The translations under genes were made by a program, and so were the position numbers. 64,000 nucleotides of DNA from Forficula auricularia (Eukaryota; Arthropoda; Insecta; Dermaptera; Forficulidae). Below are positions 34,690-46,739 of the stretch, one piece after another. Below the pieces are notes generated by a model, which saw nothing but the letters and a program-made list of their open reading frames with translations, ran no database searches and had not been told where the DNA came from. Location: assembly GCA_024734495.1 (NCBI GenBank), contig JALMQS010000073.1, positions 1,556,379-1,620,378 on the forward strand, given 5' to 3'. Each line of letters begins with the position of its first letter. Positions within the stretch are counted from its first letter, which is position 1.

Positions 34690-36200
34690 TTTCCTAGTTT
34701 AAAAAGAAATTTTTACGGAAAATAATCACTTCTTCTTCTCTCGAGAGCGAATCAACTAAAATGATGAAAGTTTAATTTTTTCCATTAGATATTTATTCAA
34801 ATCTATTGAAATTTGATATCTGTATGTTAGGTTCATTTATTTTTTGTATGAAATGATATTGTTAGGAAATTTGAATTTTAAAAGGGTAGTTATTTGAAGT
34901 CCAATTTGAAAAATCGCTATAACTCCGATGATTTTTTTTTTTTTTAATATGCAATTAATAGATCTTATAAAACAATTAATTATCAATCATTTAGTTCAAT
35001 TTTGAACGAATTGCCTCAGTACTTTTTGAGAAAATCGTCAAAAACCAGAAAACCGTCTATGAAAGGCCGTTTTAGAGCGCACTCGGAAATCCACTTCCAT
35101 GTCACAAGTCAACGTTTCGTTTCATTTTCATGACTTTTTCAACTTTTTCAAAGGCATCTCGTGCTTTCAAAAGCATCGTTTTTGAGACGGCTCAGATGGT
35201 TTTGATCATTTTCTCAAAAAGTACTGAAGCGATTTGGATCAAAATTGAAGTAAAAGATTAATAATCAATTGTTTTATAATTTCTATTAATTTCATATTTT
35301 TAAAAACAATTTCAACTGAGCTATTAGCGTTTTTTAAATTGGACTTCAAATAAACTACACTTTAAAATTCAAATTTCCTAATAATAATTATTTAATATAA
35401 AAGATAAATGAAAATAACACCCAGATATGATATTTCAAAAGATTTGAATAAATATCTAAGGAGAAAAAAATCAAACATTTTGCCATTTCTTACTTGATTC
35501 GCTCTCGAAGAGAAAAATTGAATTTTTCCATACAATTTCTTTTAAACTAAAAATTCTTGATGAAATACTGTTATTTTCTTATATTAGACAGATACTGTGA
35601 ACCTCAAATAGATTAAATCAATAAAATAAGAATCGATTTTCTCACTTATAATTCTTTTGTACTGTTATATACGATTGGTTGGATGCTAAGTCACCCAGCA
35701 TCAAGGAGTCATTTATTACAGTTTTCTAGCTTTTTGCCAATTTCTTAAAAACTAATCAATCAATTTCGTTGAAAATTGAATATAATTATTAATAATCGAT
35801 GGTTTTATAATATTTATTAAATTCATAATTTTAAAAATTATTTCAAAGTAGTAATTAGCGTTTATTTAAATTAGACTTCAAATAAGCTAACCTTTAAAAT
35901 GCAAATATTCTAATAAAAACACATATGATATAAAAGATAAAAGAAATATTTCAGAGATATTAAATTTAAATAGATTTAATTGAATCATATGATGGAGAAA
36001 ATCAAACCCTTTTGCCATTTCTACTCGACTCCTGCCCAGCGAAGAAACTGAATGTTTTCATAACATTTCATTTAAACTACAAAATTCTTAATTGAAATGC
36101 TATTTTTTTATATTAGAATTATTACGTGTACTTCACATAGATTAAATCGATAAAATAAGATCGTTTCTTTCTCATTTATATATCTTTTGGTCTATTTTAT
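34690..36200. repeat. Palindromic repeat with an extra third arm
   Basis: The block at about 34690-35060 returns inverted at about 35200-35560 (for example AAAGTACTGA and its complement, and TTGAAGTCCAATTTGAAAAA against its complement near 35340). A third, diverged copy in the second orientation follows at about 35740-36110. The TAACTCCGATGA and GATTCGCTCTCGA-like blocks recur. No open frame or terminal motif is recognised. Confidence 0.65.
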
Positions 36201-36794
36201 GTTGAGGTTGAGACACCAGCATCTGGATAGGGATAGGATCACGTCAGAGATTCTTTTATCAAGACATTCGGTGGTGATATCTAATATATTGAATTTTAAG
36301 AATGATTTTTCTGATTATTATAAATTCACCCAAAAATACTGGTACCGTCTACAGTTTTGAAATAAATTAATCTTTTCAGATTTTCAAATTTAATATATCT
36401 ATATAAATATATGACTACTGCACTGAGAATGCCAACAAGGACTCGCTCCAGGGGCTCAGGATTCTCAAAACAATTATTATATTAGTAGTATCGAATAAAT
36501 AATTATATTATTAAATAAATAATGCCTTAGAAGAATGTTATTCAAAAGAAAATTAAGAATTTTAAAGAATTTATTTAAATGATACGATTGATTGTTTTAT
36601 TATAAGATGAGAATTCAATTGTAATAGGGGCATCGAAAAAGTTATTATACCAAACTTTTTGACTTTAATATTTTTCTAGACTATAACTTTGATTTGTATT
36701 TGGCATCCTTGCAATGGTTTAGCTTTTAAGAAAGTAGATCAGTCAATCCGCGTTTAATTAAAGAGGACAAAATTTCAAGTAGAGTAAAAATAAA

Positions 36795-37070
36795 AGTAAT
36801 TTAATATGGCACCATCCTTAAGATACCCCTTTCCAATAAAAAAAGAATCATCAAAATCGGTCCATAAACAAAGAAGTTAGGCCCTAACAAACCTAACAAA
36901 AAAGGTCTAATACCTATGAAAAAAATGGGACCAATCGGAAGGTAGACTGAACCCAATGCAAAAAAAATTTCAAAATCTGTTCACAATTGGCGGAGATATG
37001 AGGTAACATAGGCACAAAAAAAAATTCAGTCGAATAGAGAACCTCCTCCTTTTTTTGAAGTCGGTTAAAA
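36795..37070. repeat. CCGACTTC element, half copy F
   Basis: Only the outer part is present, from TTAATATGGCACCATCC to TTTTTTGAAGTCGGTTAAAA. The inner hairpin is missing. Confidence 0.7.
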
Positions 37071-37841
37071 AATAGAAAATTAGTCTAGTAGTTCGATTTT
37101 TTATAGGGATTCAAAAAACATCTCCCCGGATCACTTTTGTTTATCCCAAAACCTCGGACTTTTTTCGATTTTTTTCTATTTTAAAAACCTGTGGATGACT
37201 ACTACATCAGCTTATTTTGAATTTATTTTTGGTCGCCGACTATTATAATTTTTTCATTGTCATTGTCGTTTTATGTTTTTCGATCCGAAAATTTAGTTAC
37301 GTGTCTCAAAATGGGGTGTTCAAGACCATTGTCGTAGTTAGGCCTGGAGGGGGGCAATCCTCAAGCTGATTAGCACCACAAGATTTCAATTTCGGTAATC
37401 CGATTAGAGATCAACTAACATTTTAGTAGAATTGACAAATTTTGGAAGTACCGAAATAATTTAATGAGAAATACATAATAAGTGATGCCTCGAAATAATA
37501 GTTTCGATTTTTCTATCCGGGACAATGAGTTTTATAGGGAGTATTTATCTAGCGTTCCACTTAAATTTCACCATTTCTGCCTAACACTTATAGGTAAACA
37601 AATTCATATAAGGACTTATATTAAAGTACATTTAATTTCCATCAGAAAAGTTTATATGAGAGAAATATCTAAAATCAATAGTTTAGGAGTTATGTAAATG
37701 TAAATAATTTTCAATATAAAAATTCAAGCCCAATGAATTGGCCAGGTAATTTTTTGAATCAAAAAATATGAAATTTGGTTGATGAGACAGATTTCAATAA
37801 AAAATTTCGCATTTAATCTAAGGGGCACCCTTTTATTTTTG

Positions 37842-38582
37842 TAAAAAAATAATTTTTAAGAAAAAAATAAAAACCGACTTCAAAAAATTAAATGCAACAA
37901 ATAAAATACACTAAAAGGTATAAAATAATTATTATCTTATTTAGTTACAACTAAACGACGAAATATTAACATGAAATTACTTTTTGAAGTCGGTGCCAAA
38001 CTAACTATACCTATAAGCGAGCATACCCTCCAAACGTACTAAGTAAGATCCGTCGAGTGCGATTCATAAAAGGTATATGTTTGGCACCAACTTCAAAAAG
38101 TAATTTCATGTTAATATTTCGTCGTTTAGTTGTAACTAAATAAGATAATAATTATTTTATACCTTTTAGTGTATTTTATTTGTTGCATTTAATTTTTGAA
38201 GTCGGTTTTATTTTTTCTTAAAAATTATTTTTATTTTTCTCTTTTAGTGATGTTATTAATAGTGATCATATCATCACAACTTGACCAAATTAATATGACA
38301 CCATCCCTAAGACACTCCCTTTCGGATAAAAAAAGAACCATCGAAATCGGTTCATAAACAAAGAGGTTAGGTCTAAACAAACCTAATAAAAAAGGTCTAA
38401 TACCTATGAAAAAAATACGAAAAAAAATGGGACCAATCGGAAGCTAGACTGGACCCAATGCAAATTTTTTTCAAAATCGGTTGAGAATTGGCGGAGATAT
38501 GAGGTAACATAGGCACAAAAAAAAAAAAAAAAAAAAAATTCAGTCGAATAGAGAACCTCCTCCTTTTTTGAAGTCGGTTAAA
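37842..38582. repeat. CCGACTTC palindromic element, copy E
   Basis: A complete copy with the inner hairpin at about 37870-38210 and the outer tail ending TTTTTTGAAGTCGGTTAAAA. It is very similar to copy D, about 3.2 kb upstream. Confidence 0.75.
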
Positions 38583-38842
38583 AGAATGAACTTTTTTATG
38601 TTATGCTTTTTATTTAATGTATTCTTAAGAATGTCATCATTTGAATTTAGAATCTGTAAATATATGAATATTTATATCGCGAATTTGCGGTCCGCGACAC
38701 TGGCTAGCAAGAGAGGCCGCCTAAGCAACTCATTATAATCAGGCTTGCGCCACTGACGTTGACGTGATCTTTTTAAATTTTTAAACCCATTAATAGTTCA
38801 TGACAAATAAAATTTAATAAAATTAAGAAATTTAAATTATTA

Positions 38843-39254
38843 CCTTAAAAGCCACTGCAGAGTCCAGGGGGCGTAGGCAGTGGACCAAGGAGCTAATTCC
38901 ACAAATTGATGTACGGCTGAATTGCCCACACAGGAGGCTGGATTACTACTATTTAACCCAGATTCTCACAGGTACATCGTTGTTTCAGAACATTCTTCAA
39001 AAAATAGAAAAGACCGAGTGTGATGTGCACGTACTGCGATGGGGTAGGTAGATAAAGTGCAGCATTACACGCTTTTTGAATGCAAAAATGGAAGCCAGAG
39101 AGGGACCAGATTGATCAGGACATCAGAAGAAAAATGTCTTCAGAAAATCTGGTTGATCTCATGATTGAAGACAGGAAGACATGGGAAGTCTTACAGGACT
39201 TCATTAGGAAAATAATGAAGACAAAAGAAATGGAAGAGAGACAACTTCGATGAA
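38843..39254 (+). pseudogene. Jockey/R1-like ORF2 C-terminal fragment
   Basis: Frame-shifted translation reads RGRRQWTKELIPQI, then a cysteine-poor FECK-type motif near 39070, and finally SSENLVDLMIEDRKTWEVL and DFIRKIMKTKEMEERQ (39133-39240). This is the usual end of insect non-LTR RNase-H-containing ORF2 proteins. Stops and frame changes mark it as dead. Confidence 0.65.
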
Positions 39255-39464
39255 ACCAAAATGGACCGCCCACCTTCCTGAAGATATTCGAATATAGGTT
39301 CCAGATTGGTGGAGAAAATTTGAAGGAGGTGGTTTTTAGTGGGTATCGGAAGAAATTCTGGACTGTCACATGTTATATATTTTATACTAGCTGGGGTTGG
39401 CAGCATAGTTTCGAATGGATGTGGTGATCTCATTCGATGGACAAGCAGTTGATGAAAGAATACT

Positions 39465-40290
39465 ATATATATTTGTCTAGATTAATTTGCCGCAACGCTG
39501 ACGTAATGCTGCCGAGAGAGAGCGCCATCGGTATATTTACGGCAAATTTGAAATATAATAGTAATTAGACTCAAATTTTGAAATGAAAGACTCCAATTGA
39601 TTTTAAATTAAGAAACATTAAATATATTGATAATTATTACCCCCCCTTCACCACTCAAAAATTAAATATTCAATTCGCTTTTCTTTGCGCACAGAAAAAG
39701 AAATCATTCACATCTTATTTGATTTATATATTATTTGTTTATTTTTTAATAATTTGCTACTTTTTTATAATTTTTTAAAATCTAAATTTTGTTATTCTTA
39801 TTTTTTGATTTTTACAAAATTAAACGACTTAAGACACGCATGCCCATATGAGTTTCTCATTGCAATACTGGAGCAGCCTGTCATACAAACAACACCTGAT
39901 CTCTTTGAAATATTTGGAGCCTTATATATCGATTATCGATCCCAAATTTTAAAACAATGATATAATATAATTCTCCTCCTCACACGATACCACTTATTTA
40001 AATAAATCTATTTCCACACAAAAATATCACAGTGCTGTAGATTATAGAAAAAAAAATACTTCCAGATTCATATCTAGAGCCTCATTTCTGTAGCTGTGTC
40101 AGGATGAAAATGAGGCGAAACTTTTAAGAGACTATGTATTTTCGGGAGTTTACAGGTATACATTTGGAGTGTGGTTTTTTAAGAGGAATAACATTTTGGA
40201 CCGAGACGCCGCCCGCAAGGGCACGAGCCCGGAGGGAGCTTGAGCGAGTGCCTTCGGCACGCCTCGAAGCTCGTATTCAATAAACATGAC
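39465..40290. repeat. 830-bp dispersed repeat, copy 2 (inverse of 5300-6125)
   Basis: This is the reverse complement of the repeat in the loop of the giant palindrome, including both ends. The frame at 39685-39960 falls inside it and is not conserved in copy 1, so it is not called as a gene. Confidence 0.75.
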
Positions 40291-40619
40291 CCTTCGGATA
40301 TTAATCAATGTAACTTATTTTGAAGTGAAATCATGTAAATAAATATATATTAACAAAATACTTCCAAGTGTTATTAATTAATCAACCCCCGCTTCCTCGG
40401 CTCCTCCAGTTCAATCCATTATACATAACAGCACACTACTATGGAAGGGAAGAACCGAAACCTAGTATAGTAAAGTTATATTATATTATAGTATAGTTAT
40501 ACTTTTTCCCTTGTTTAGCGCTAGACCTTTACTTATATCATATTTTCTATCTCATCATTTGCTTAAATCGTATCCTTCAAAGAAGTGATATTTCAAACAC
40601 AATCTGCACATACATTATT

Positions 40620-41134
40620 TTGCTAATTCTACAATTGGCCGGTCCTTCAAATCAACCTGCAGGCGATTTCAATCTGTATTCGAGAGTAAGTACATTTATC
40701 TTATTAACCTCGCCTACCACAGACACTAAAAGATTCATTAAAACAATTAGCTATAAGTCTCAACCTAGGTGGTTCAGGCCGGACATGTGGACAAATTTCT
40801 TAATTACTGGATACGGATCCATAAACAAACCCCTAAACAGAAGGGGCGCCCGGGACGCTCCGGAATCCTTCTGTCATAATTGCCCCAATGGGTGGAGGAT
40901 GTGGATCACATACTATTTGAATGTCCAATATACTCCGCCATCCGATATCCCGAATTATATGACCCCGAATTTATAAACGATCTTTCGAAACTAATTGAAA
41001 ACGAAAATATTTTCAAAAAGCTTCAAAATTTCGCCAAAGTAGCATTTCAAATTAAGAAAAAATACATTCACGACACAACAAGCCACCAGTCCGGGCTGGA
41101 TCAGCTGATAGAAAATAGTATAATAACAAAGTAA
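40620..41134 (+). pseudogene. Non-LTR retrotransposon RNase H/C-terminal fragment, frameshifted
   Basis: One frame gives LITGYGSINKPLNRRGARDA then ESFCHNCP, and the next continues QWVEDVDHILFECPIYSAIR up to a stop at 41134. Together these form the ITGHG...C..C...EHLLFECP signature of non-LTR ORF2 C-termini. A frameshift near 40885 separates the halves, so it is inactive. Confidence 0.7.
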
Positions 41135-41407
41135 ATGCGAAGATGCGCGGACATTAAAATCCTCACATCTACGCATAAGAAATACCAACACAAACCACTC
41201 AACAATTGTACTTGAGATTTAATGGAAAAGTTCTACTATGTGTTATTATTAATTTTAATATACAAACTAAATATCTCCATATACGTTAAATGTGAACTGT
41301 AAATGCATACCTGCGCGAATACATATATCGTGCAGAAACGCATAAATATTCATTGTGAACTAAAAATAAGCATAACCTTTATAATTAAATTAAACATTAT
41401 AATTAAA

Positions 41408-41450
41408 AAGACTGATGATAAAGATCAAGTCTTCGAAACTATAGTCTCAA
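41408..41450 (+). ncRNA. Hammerhead ribozyme motif, family E, solitary
   Basis: CTGATGA is at 41412-41418, helix II AAGA/TCTT with loop TCAAG, GAAA at 41435-41438, ACTATAGT helix III and GTC at 41444-41446. Helix I is short (GA/TC). The core is complete; no inverted partner is nearby. Confidence 0.65.
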
Positions 41451-42139
41451 ACAAATAAATAATATATATATATATAAATACTTCTACCTAACTTCTCTTC
41501 TCTAACATTTTTAGGGAATTTTCCCCCTCCGGGAGAAGTTGAAATCCTGGACTACGGAACCGCCAGGAGCTAAACTGGACAAGCTCGTTTTTTGAGAAAG
41601 TGGACCTTCATCATAATTATAAAACTAAGCCAAAATTCTCTCCTCTCTATTTAAATAAACAATTAACGATGTGAGGACTTAGGGCCCTAAATCCAAAGAG
41701 GAGAGAGCTCGTTGCCTCAATTCCTTACATGTTGAGAGGCCGCTCCTCTCTCGATAAAAAGGTGTACCTACTGGAGGAAGGGATAGGAGAGGCATTCGTG
41801 CGGAAATCTTGACCAAGAGAATATCTTAAACGTTTTTTTGAGTTACTATCCCATCTGTTAAATTTATTTTATTGTCACATTTTTTTTATTTAGATTGAAT
41901 TTCATTTTTCTGGATATATCACCAAAGGGAATCTCTTGAAGGACATGTGAACCTGTACACGAAAAAAGAAGAAGGAGCGGACAGGATCCAACACTCTGAC
42001 TGCCAGCTAACTTCTTTTACATTATTTTTCATACTTATTTAATTGAGATTTCTCTTAAAAAATCTCTCGAAACGTTGTCAAGAATAATAATGAACCAATA
42101 GAGTCATTTTTCGTTTGTCACTTAATTTGGAAGCTATAA

Positions 42140-43010
42140 ATAAATACAGGTGAATAGTTCGAACTCAAATGCCCCCCCCCCCCCATCAAGTTACAGCTCG
42201 GCATTTGCAGATCATTTGTTTGACCACAACCATTCACCTTCATCGACCAACCCCTTCGATTACATTTCATTTCAAAAAGCCGGAGTTAGACTTGTTAGAG
42301 ACAGCTGAAATTAAAAAGGCCATACACCTTAATAAAAATATTTTAAACAACCAAACAGACATCAAAACTTCACTAATAATTGATATTTTAATCAATGTTT
42401 GATTTGAATTAAAAAAAAAAAAAATTTCACTATCACCTGCACATCAAATTGTATTGTATACTGCTCCCTTTACGGTACATACATAATATCTGCACCTTCC
42501 AAGTATAAATTTCCTTTCTTTATTCCCAGGTTAGGGCTGGTTTGGTTCACCTGTTTATTCGGCTTTCCCACTTTGAAACCATTCCATTCTCTGATAATTC
42601 TTTCATACCTACACAAACTCATAAATAACTGTCCATCATATTAAATAAATATTTAATATAGTAAAGGTGTGCATCACAGTGAACGAAATGAAACCTAAAG
42701 AGGTTTATATAAACCCAATAAATTTGATTATTAGTTCCATCATCAGAGTTTACAAGTTAATACTAACTCATTAGTGCTAACTTGTAAACTCTGATGATGG
42801 ACTAATAATCCGAAATATATGATTGCTATAAAACCTTGCGTTTTATTACCCACTGAAACTATACACCCTTTACTCTATTAACTAACATCATGCCACCAAA
42901 CCTACACCACTTCAAGTAAAAAAATAAATAAATTATGTTCATCATTTTATTTTATCTTCAGTCAATGTTTCTTCTGACGATGAGTTAAGAGCTCGAAGTA
43001 TATTTATTTT
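42140..43010 (+). pseudogene. PLE-C remnant, copy 1
   Basis: It matches 44365-44985. It encodes the end of a Penelope GIY-YIG protein (FADHLF, then LDLLETAEIKKAIHLNKNIL), stopping at 42402, followed by about 250 bp of 3' sequence shared with copy 2. A palindrome with CTGATGA motifs interrupts it at about 42655-42880. The hammerhead at about 42965-43000 is damaged (GAAG for GAAA). A C-run near 42170-42184 disrupts the frame. Confidence 0.65.
42655..42880. repeat. CTGATGA-bearing palindrome inside the PLE-C remnant
   Basis: The inverted arms meet near 42760 (AACTCATTAGTGCTAAC region) and share GTTTACAAGTTA and TAACTTGTAAAC. The right arm has CTGATGA (42791-42797), helix II GGA/TCC and GAAA (42812-42815), but no convincing helix I partner follows. 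Related sequence occurs at about 2455-2570 and 7490-7610 with the same outer GGGTGTGTAGTTTCAC-like end. Confidence 0.6.
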
Positions 43011-43079
43011 TTGGGTTCCTTTTATAAGTAGCTTGGCCACTGGATCAATCTCCATAAGCTTGATATATAATTATAACTA

Positions 43080-43285
43080 TAGTATAGAGTCTATTTCGGA
43101 GTCATGGTTGGGGAGGGGGAACTTGCATCCGGAAATCGAAATTTATGCGAAGCAGGTAGGACAGCTCTCAGAAGCTCCCTCATTTAATCAAAAGAAAAAA
43201 GAATCTTTCAGCCGATTTCCAGAAGGGATGCAACTTCTCTAATCCCCAAACTTTAGAAACCGAACTCCGATTTCGAGGTGGATTG
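43080..43285. repeat. 200-bp repeat also present at 49612-49805
   Basis: Both copies contain TTGCATCCGGAAATCGAAAT, GGACAGCTCT and AACTTCTCTA-TCCCCAAACTT blocks in the same orientation, about 80-90% alike by eye. No coding assignment is possible. Confidence 0.6.
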
Positions 43286-44093
43286 GTCGAGAAATCGTGT
43301 TCAATTATATATACAATAGCTTTAAATGGTTTACATAAATTTAAAAATTAACAATTATAGAGTTATAGAAATCAAAAACATAACAACATTTATTGATGCA
43401 CGATTACATTATGATTGATAAAATAATAAAAATAATAATAATAATTTTCCGAAAAATTGAAATCCATAGCTGGCTGGATCATTGGATCGGATATCATGGA
43501 AACTCCTGACACTGAATCCTTTTACTTCCACTTGTCGAATCGTGGAAGAAGAAATTAAATTTCCTTAACTTTATATTCTTGCACCCTCCCCGCTGAACCC
43601 TATACACCCTCAATATGACAAGAAATTGATGAGAAATCTAAAAATAAAAAAATAAAAAAATGGGGACAGCTGGTGTCGCTTAAATCAAATGAGCAATGGA
43701 TAGTGGGTGGGTGGGTGAAGAAGAACAGGAACAGGAAAACGACTTTATTTCCATCGGATACAGCGGCAAGCAAGCCGATTAGCAGCTGACACCCGCCCTT
43801 CGTTCCATGTCAAATTCCGACCTGAAGCATAAACCCTTTCAACATCATCAGTCAAACTGATTCAACACTAGGACGTTTCTATTCCAACAAACACCTATTC
43901 AGAAAAATAGCAATAAAAACCAATCAACAGATTCCGTATATATAAACCTATTGGTAGATAGGTTTAAATTCGATGTCCAGGGCCTCCCAGAGGACCAGGG
44001 GCAAATGCAGGTTTCACCTAGAATCGATATCTAAACATTAAAAATTATTATTAAAAATTTATTTTTGATTAAAATATTGAATCATAATTCATA

Positions 44094-45036
44094 AATCAAA
44101 ATTAGGGAACGCGGTGTTGGTTTATAGTGAAACATTGTTAAAATTAAATTAGGTTGGAGTTGGTTTTGTATAACAAATCTATCGAAAACCTATTTTCACA
44201 GACGCTATAATTCCCTACGCTTCTAACCACCTGTTTCGAAACCCATAACAAAAAGTGTTGTATATAAATTGCAATGTGATGATTGTGAAGCGTTTTATAT
44301 TGGGCAGACAGGTAGATCTTTCAATCAACGTCATGTAGAACATATGAGATCTATTCGCAAGATACAGGTGAATAGTTTGAACCCAAATGCCCCCCCGGGT
44401 TAAGCTGCAACTCCGCATTTGCAGATCATTTGTTTGACCACAACCATTCACCTTCATCGCCCAGCCCCATTCCATTACATTTCATTTCAAAAAGCCGGAG
44501 GTTGGACTTGTTAGAGTCAGTCGAAATTAAAAAGGCCATACACCTTAATCAAAATATTCTGAACAACCAAACAGACATCAAAACTTCACCAATAATTGAC
44601 TTTTTAATCAATGATATTTAATTTGAATTTAAAAAAAAAACATAAAAATTAAAAATTAAATTTTTCACTATCACCTGCACATCACATTGTATTGTTTACT
44701 GCTACCTTTACGGTACATACATAATTTCGGCACCTTCCAAGTATAAATATCCTTTCTTTGTTCCCAGCTTAGGGTCTGTTCGCTTCACCTGTTCATTCGG
44801 CTTTCCCACTTTGAGACCATCCCATTCTCTGATAATTCTTTCATACCTACACTAAGTCATAAATAACTGTCCATCATATTAAATAAATTCTGTTCATCAT
44901 TTTATTTTATCTTCAGTCAATGTTCTCCTGACGATGAGTTAAGAGCTCGAAAAATATAGAGTAAATTTAAAATAATCTTTATATTTTAATTTTTTTCTCC
45001 TTGTGAAACACCACCAACTCCAACCTAATTTAATTT
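44094..45036 (+). mobile_element. PLE-C, internally deleted Penelope-like element with 10-bp TSD
   Basis: ATAATTCATA is duplicated at 44084-44093 and 45037-45046. Terminal inverted repeats include ATTAGGTTGGAGTTGG on the left and its complement on the right. The interior encodes fragments in order: IYRKPIFTDAIIPYASNH (about 44187-44240), VVYKLQCDDCEAFYIGQTGR (about 44257-44316) with the endonuclease arginine and RHVEHM region, then FADHLFDHNHS and LDLLESVEIKKAIHLNQNIL to 44621. The reverse transcriptase body is deleted, and a C-run (44391-44397) shifts the frame. One complete hammerhead remains at the right end. Confidence 0.8.
44925..44961 (+). ncRNA. Hammerhead ribozyme motif, PLE-C family
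   Basis: CTGACGA is at 44928-44934 (N7 = C), helix II GAG/CTC with loop TTAAGAG, GAAA at 44949-44952, then AATATA ending in triplet ATA. Helix I pairs CTC (44925-44927) with GAG (44959-44961). The short helices make this weaker than the PLE-A and PLE-B copies. Confidence 0.6.
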
Positions 45037-45047
45037 ATAATTCATAT

Positions 45048-45185
45048 ACTAGACAAAACTATCGTCGTTGGTTGAGGACAATTTACTTAGCGCTTGTCCA
45101 GTCGATCTTGGAATATGGGATTATTGGCTGGAGTAGTTGCGGAACTTCTGTCATGAGGCCTCTCATACTGATATAAAGGAGAATA
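45048..45185 (+). pseudogene. Non-LTR reverse transcriptase fragment
   Basis: Translation gives RQNYRRWLRTIYLALVQSIL and EYGIIGWSSCG, the thumb-adjacent motif of Jockey/CR1-like reverse transcriptases. It lies directly downstream of the PLE-C target duplication and is cut off by mariner sequence. Confidence 0.7.
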
Positions 45186-45189
45186 ATAA

Positions 45190-46140
45190 TGGTTCGCTGC
45201 TAAAAAAACGATCAGAATATCAAATAAAACAAAATAAGGTCATTTTTCTCCATGACAACTCTCCATCAAATACGAAAAAAACCTGTTCGCGAGACGTTGG
45301 AAGCACTCAGCTGAGAAGTTCTACCCCCATGCACTTTGTTGCTCCATCAACAAGTGTCAAACACGCATAAGTGATAAATTGAAAATGTGTTTGCATAATA
45401 TTGTATTGCTATGTTCAATATGTCGAAATTTGTGACAATAAAGAGCTTTCGCGGACAGCATTAATTTTTTTGTTTTCATTCTAAGAGAACTGCTGCTGAA
45501 TCATACCGAATGCTTCGAGAAGCTTATGGTGAACATGCTCTATCGCAAGATTCGTGTGAACGATGGTTTCGACGTTTCAAAAATGGTGATTTTGATGTTG
45601 CAGACAAGGAACAAGGAAAACCGCCAAAAAGGTAAAAAATGCAGAATTTCAAGCATTGTTGGACGAAAACAATTGAAACGGTTAATACTAAACGCTACCA
45701 ACAACAATTGATCAGTTTGAACAGTTCGGTGCTTAAAAAACGATCAGAATATCAAAAAAGACAAAATAAGGTCATTTTTCTCCATGACAATGCTCCATCA
45801 AATACAAAAAAACCGGTTCGCGAGATGTTGGAAGCACTCAGCTGGGAAGTTATACCACATGCGACTTACTCCCCAGACTTTGCTCCTTCCGATTACCACT
45901 TGTTTACATTGATGGGTCACGCACTTGTTGAGCAGCGCTTTGGTTTGTGTGAAGATGTGAAAAAATGGCTCGATGAATGGTTCGCAGCAAAAGTGGAAGT
46001 TTTTTAATGGCTTGGTATTCTCAAATTGCCCGAAAGATGGTAAAAATGTATAACCGAGCGATGGAGCATACTTTGATTCTAGCACTTTTCACCATTCTTA
46101 CGAATTTAACATGCTTTTTTTGAAAAAAAAAATCCCCATT
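45190..46140 (+). pseudogene. Mariner transposase remnants, internally deleted
   Basis: Two pieces are present. 45190-45370 has LLKKRSEYQIKQNKVIFLHD and SPSNTKK, then decays. From about 45425 a longer copy begins with RTAAESYRMLREAYGEHALS and RWFRRFKNGDFDVADKE (helix-turn-helix region), jumps near 45662 and continues with LKKRSEYQKRQNKVIFLHDN, YSPDFAPSDYHLF and DVKKWLDEWFAAK. The second and third catalytic aspartates of the DD34D triad are visible (FLHDN, SPDFAPSD). The first, usually in TGDE.W, is lost in the deletion, and stops occur. Both pieces are therefore inactive. Confidence 0.85.
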
Positions 46141-46388
46141 TCATACTTGTACACCTGGTAATAGAAGGACATATAAGGCGGGTCAAAGTTAATACCTTTG
46201 TATATACCTACGGCATATATATGTAAAAAAATAAGCCCAGTGACAAGGGATTTATCTCAAGTCAGTTAATGACTCGTCCTATGAAGTTTTATCTTTGTTT
46301 TATTGATGTATTATAATATATAGGTATGTATTGATCTTGTAACCCCTTGTATTGAATGTGTACTGATGAGTGAATGATTGTAAAGTAA

Positions 46389-46733
46389 ATGAGAGAACAA
46401 TGTACAGTAGATCTTCAACGCCTCCTCTATAAATTTTCGCTCTCTTGTGATAAATTTGATTTAAAAGTATCAGCGAAGAAAATAAAATCCCTCAAAATCT
46501 CTAAAGAACCACTTCGGTGCAAGTTACAACTCTACAACAACATCATAGAGCAACTAATGTCCTTCCCGTACCTTGGAATTCAAATAACAAGTGATAAAAA
46601 TCTCACTTCAAAAGTCGGACAACAATCCCTTAAGGCATCCAGAATATCGGGATGTCTTAATGATACTGTGTGGTCCAATAAAGTTTCAAAATTAGAACCC
46701 AAGGTGGCGTATATACAAAAAAGGAAATTGTGA
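46389..46733 (+). pseudogene. Non-LTR reverse transcriptase fragment (palm/thumb)
   Basis: The 114-codon frame reads DLQRLLYKFSLSCDKFDLKV, SAKKIKSLKISKEPLRCKL and FPYLGIQITSD, then QQSLKASRISGCLNDTVW. This is the post-YADD region of Jockey/CR1-like reverse transcriptases that are abundant in insects. It is open over its length, but the catalytic motif upstream and the rest of the element are missing. Confidence 0.75.
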
Positions 46734-46739
46734 AATTGA

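Noticed and set aside
39685..39960. 91-codon open frame
   Set aside because: It lies inside the dispersed 830-bp repeat, and the frame is broken in the other copy at 5300-6125.
42040..42110. Possible hammerhead near AATCTCTCGAAACGTT
   Set aside because: GAAAC and a pairable stem exist, but no CTGANGA lies at the required position upstream.
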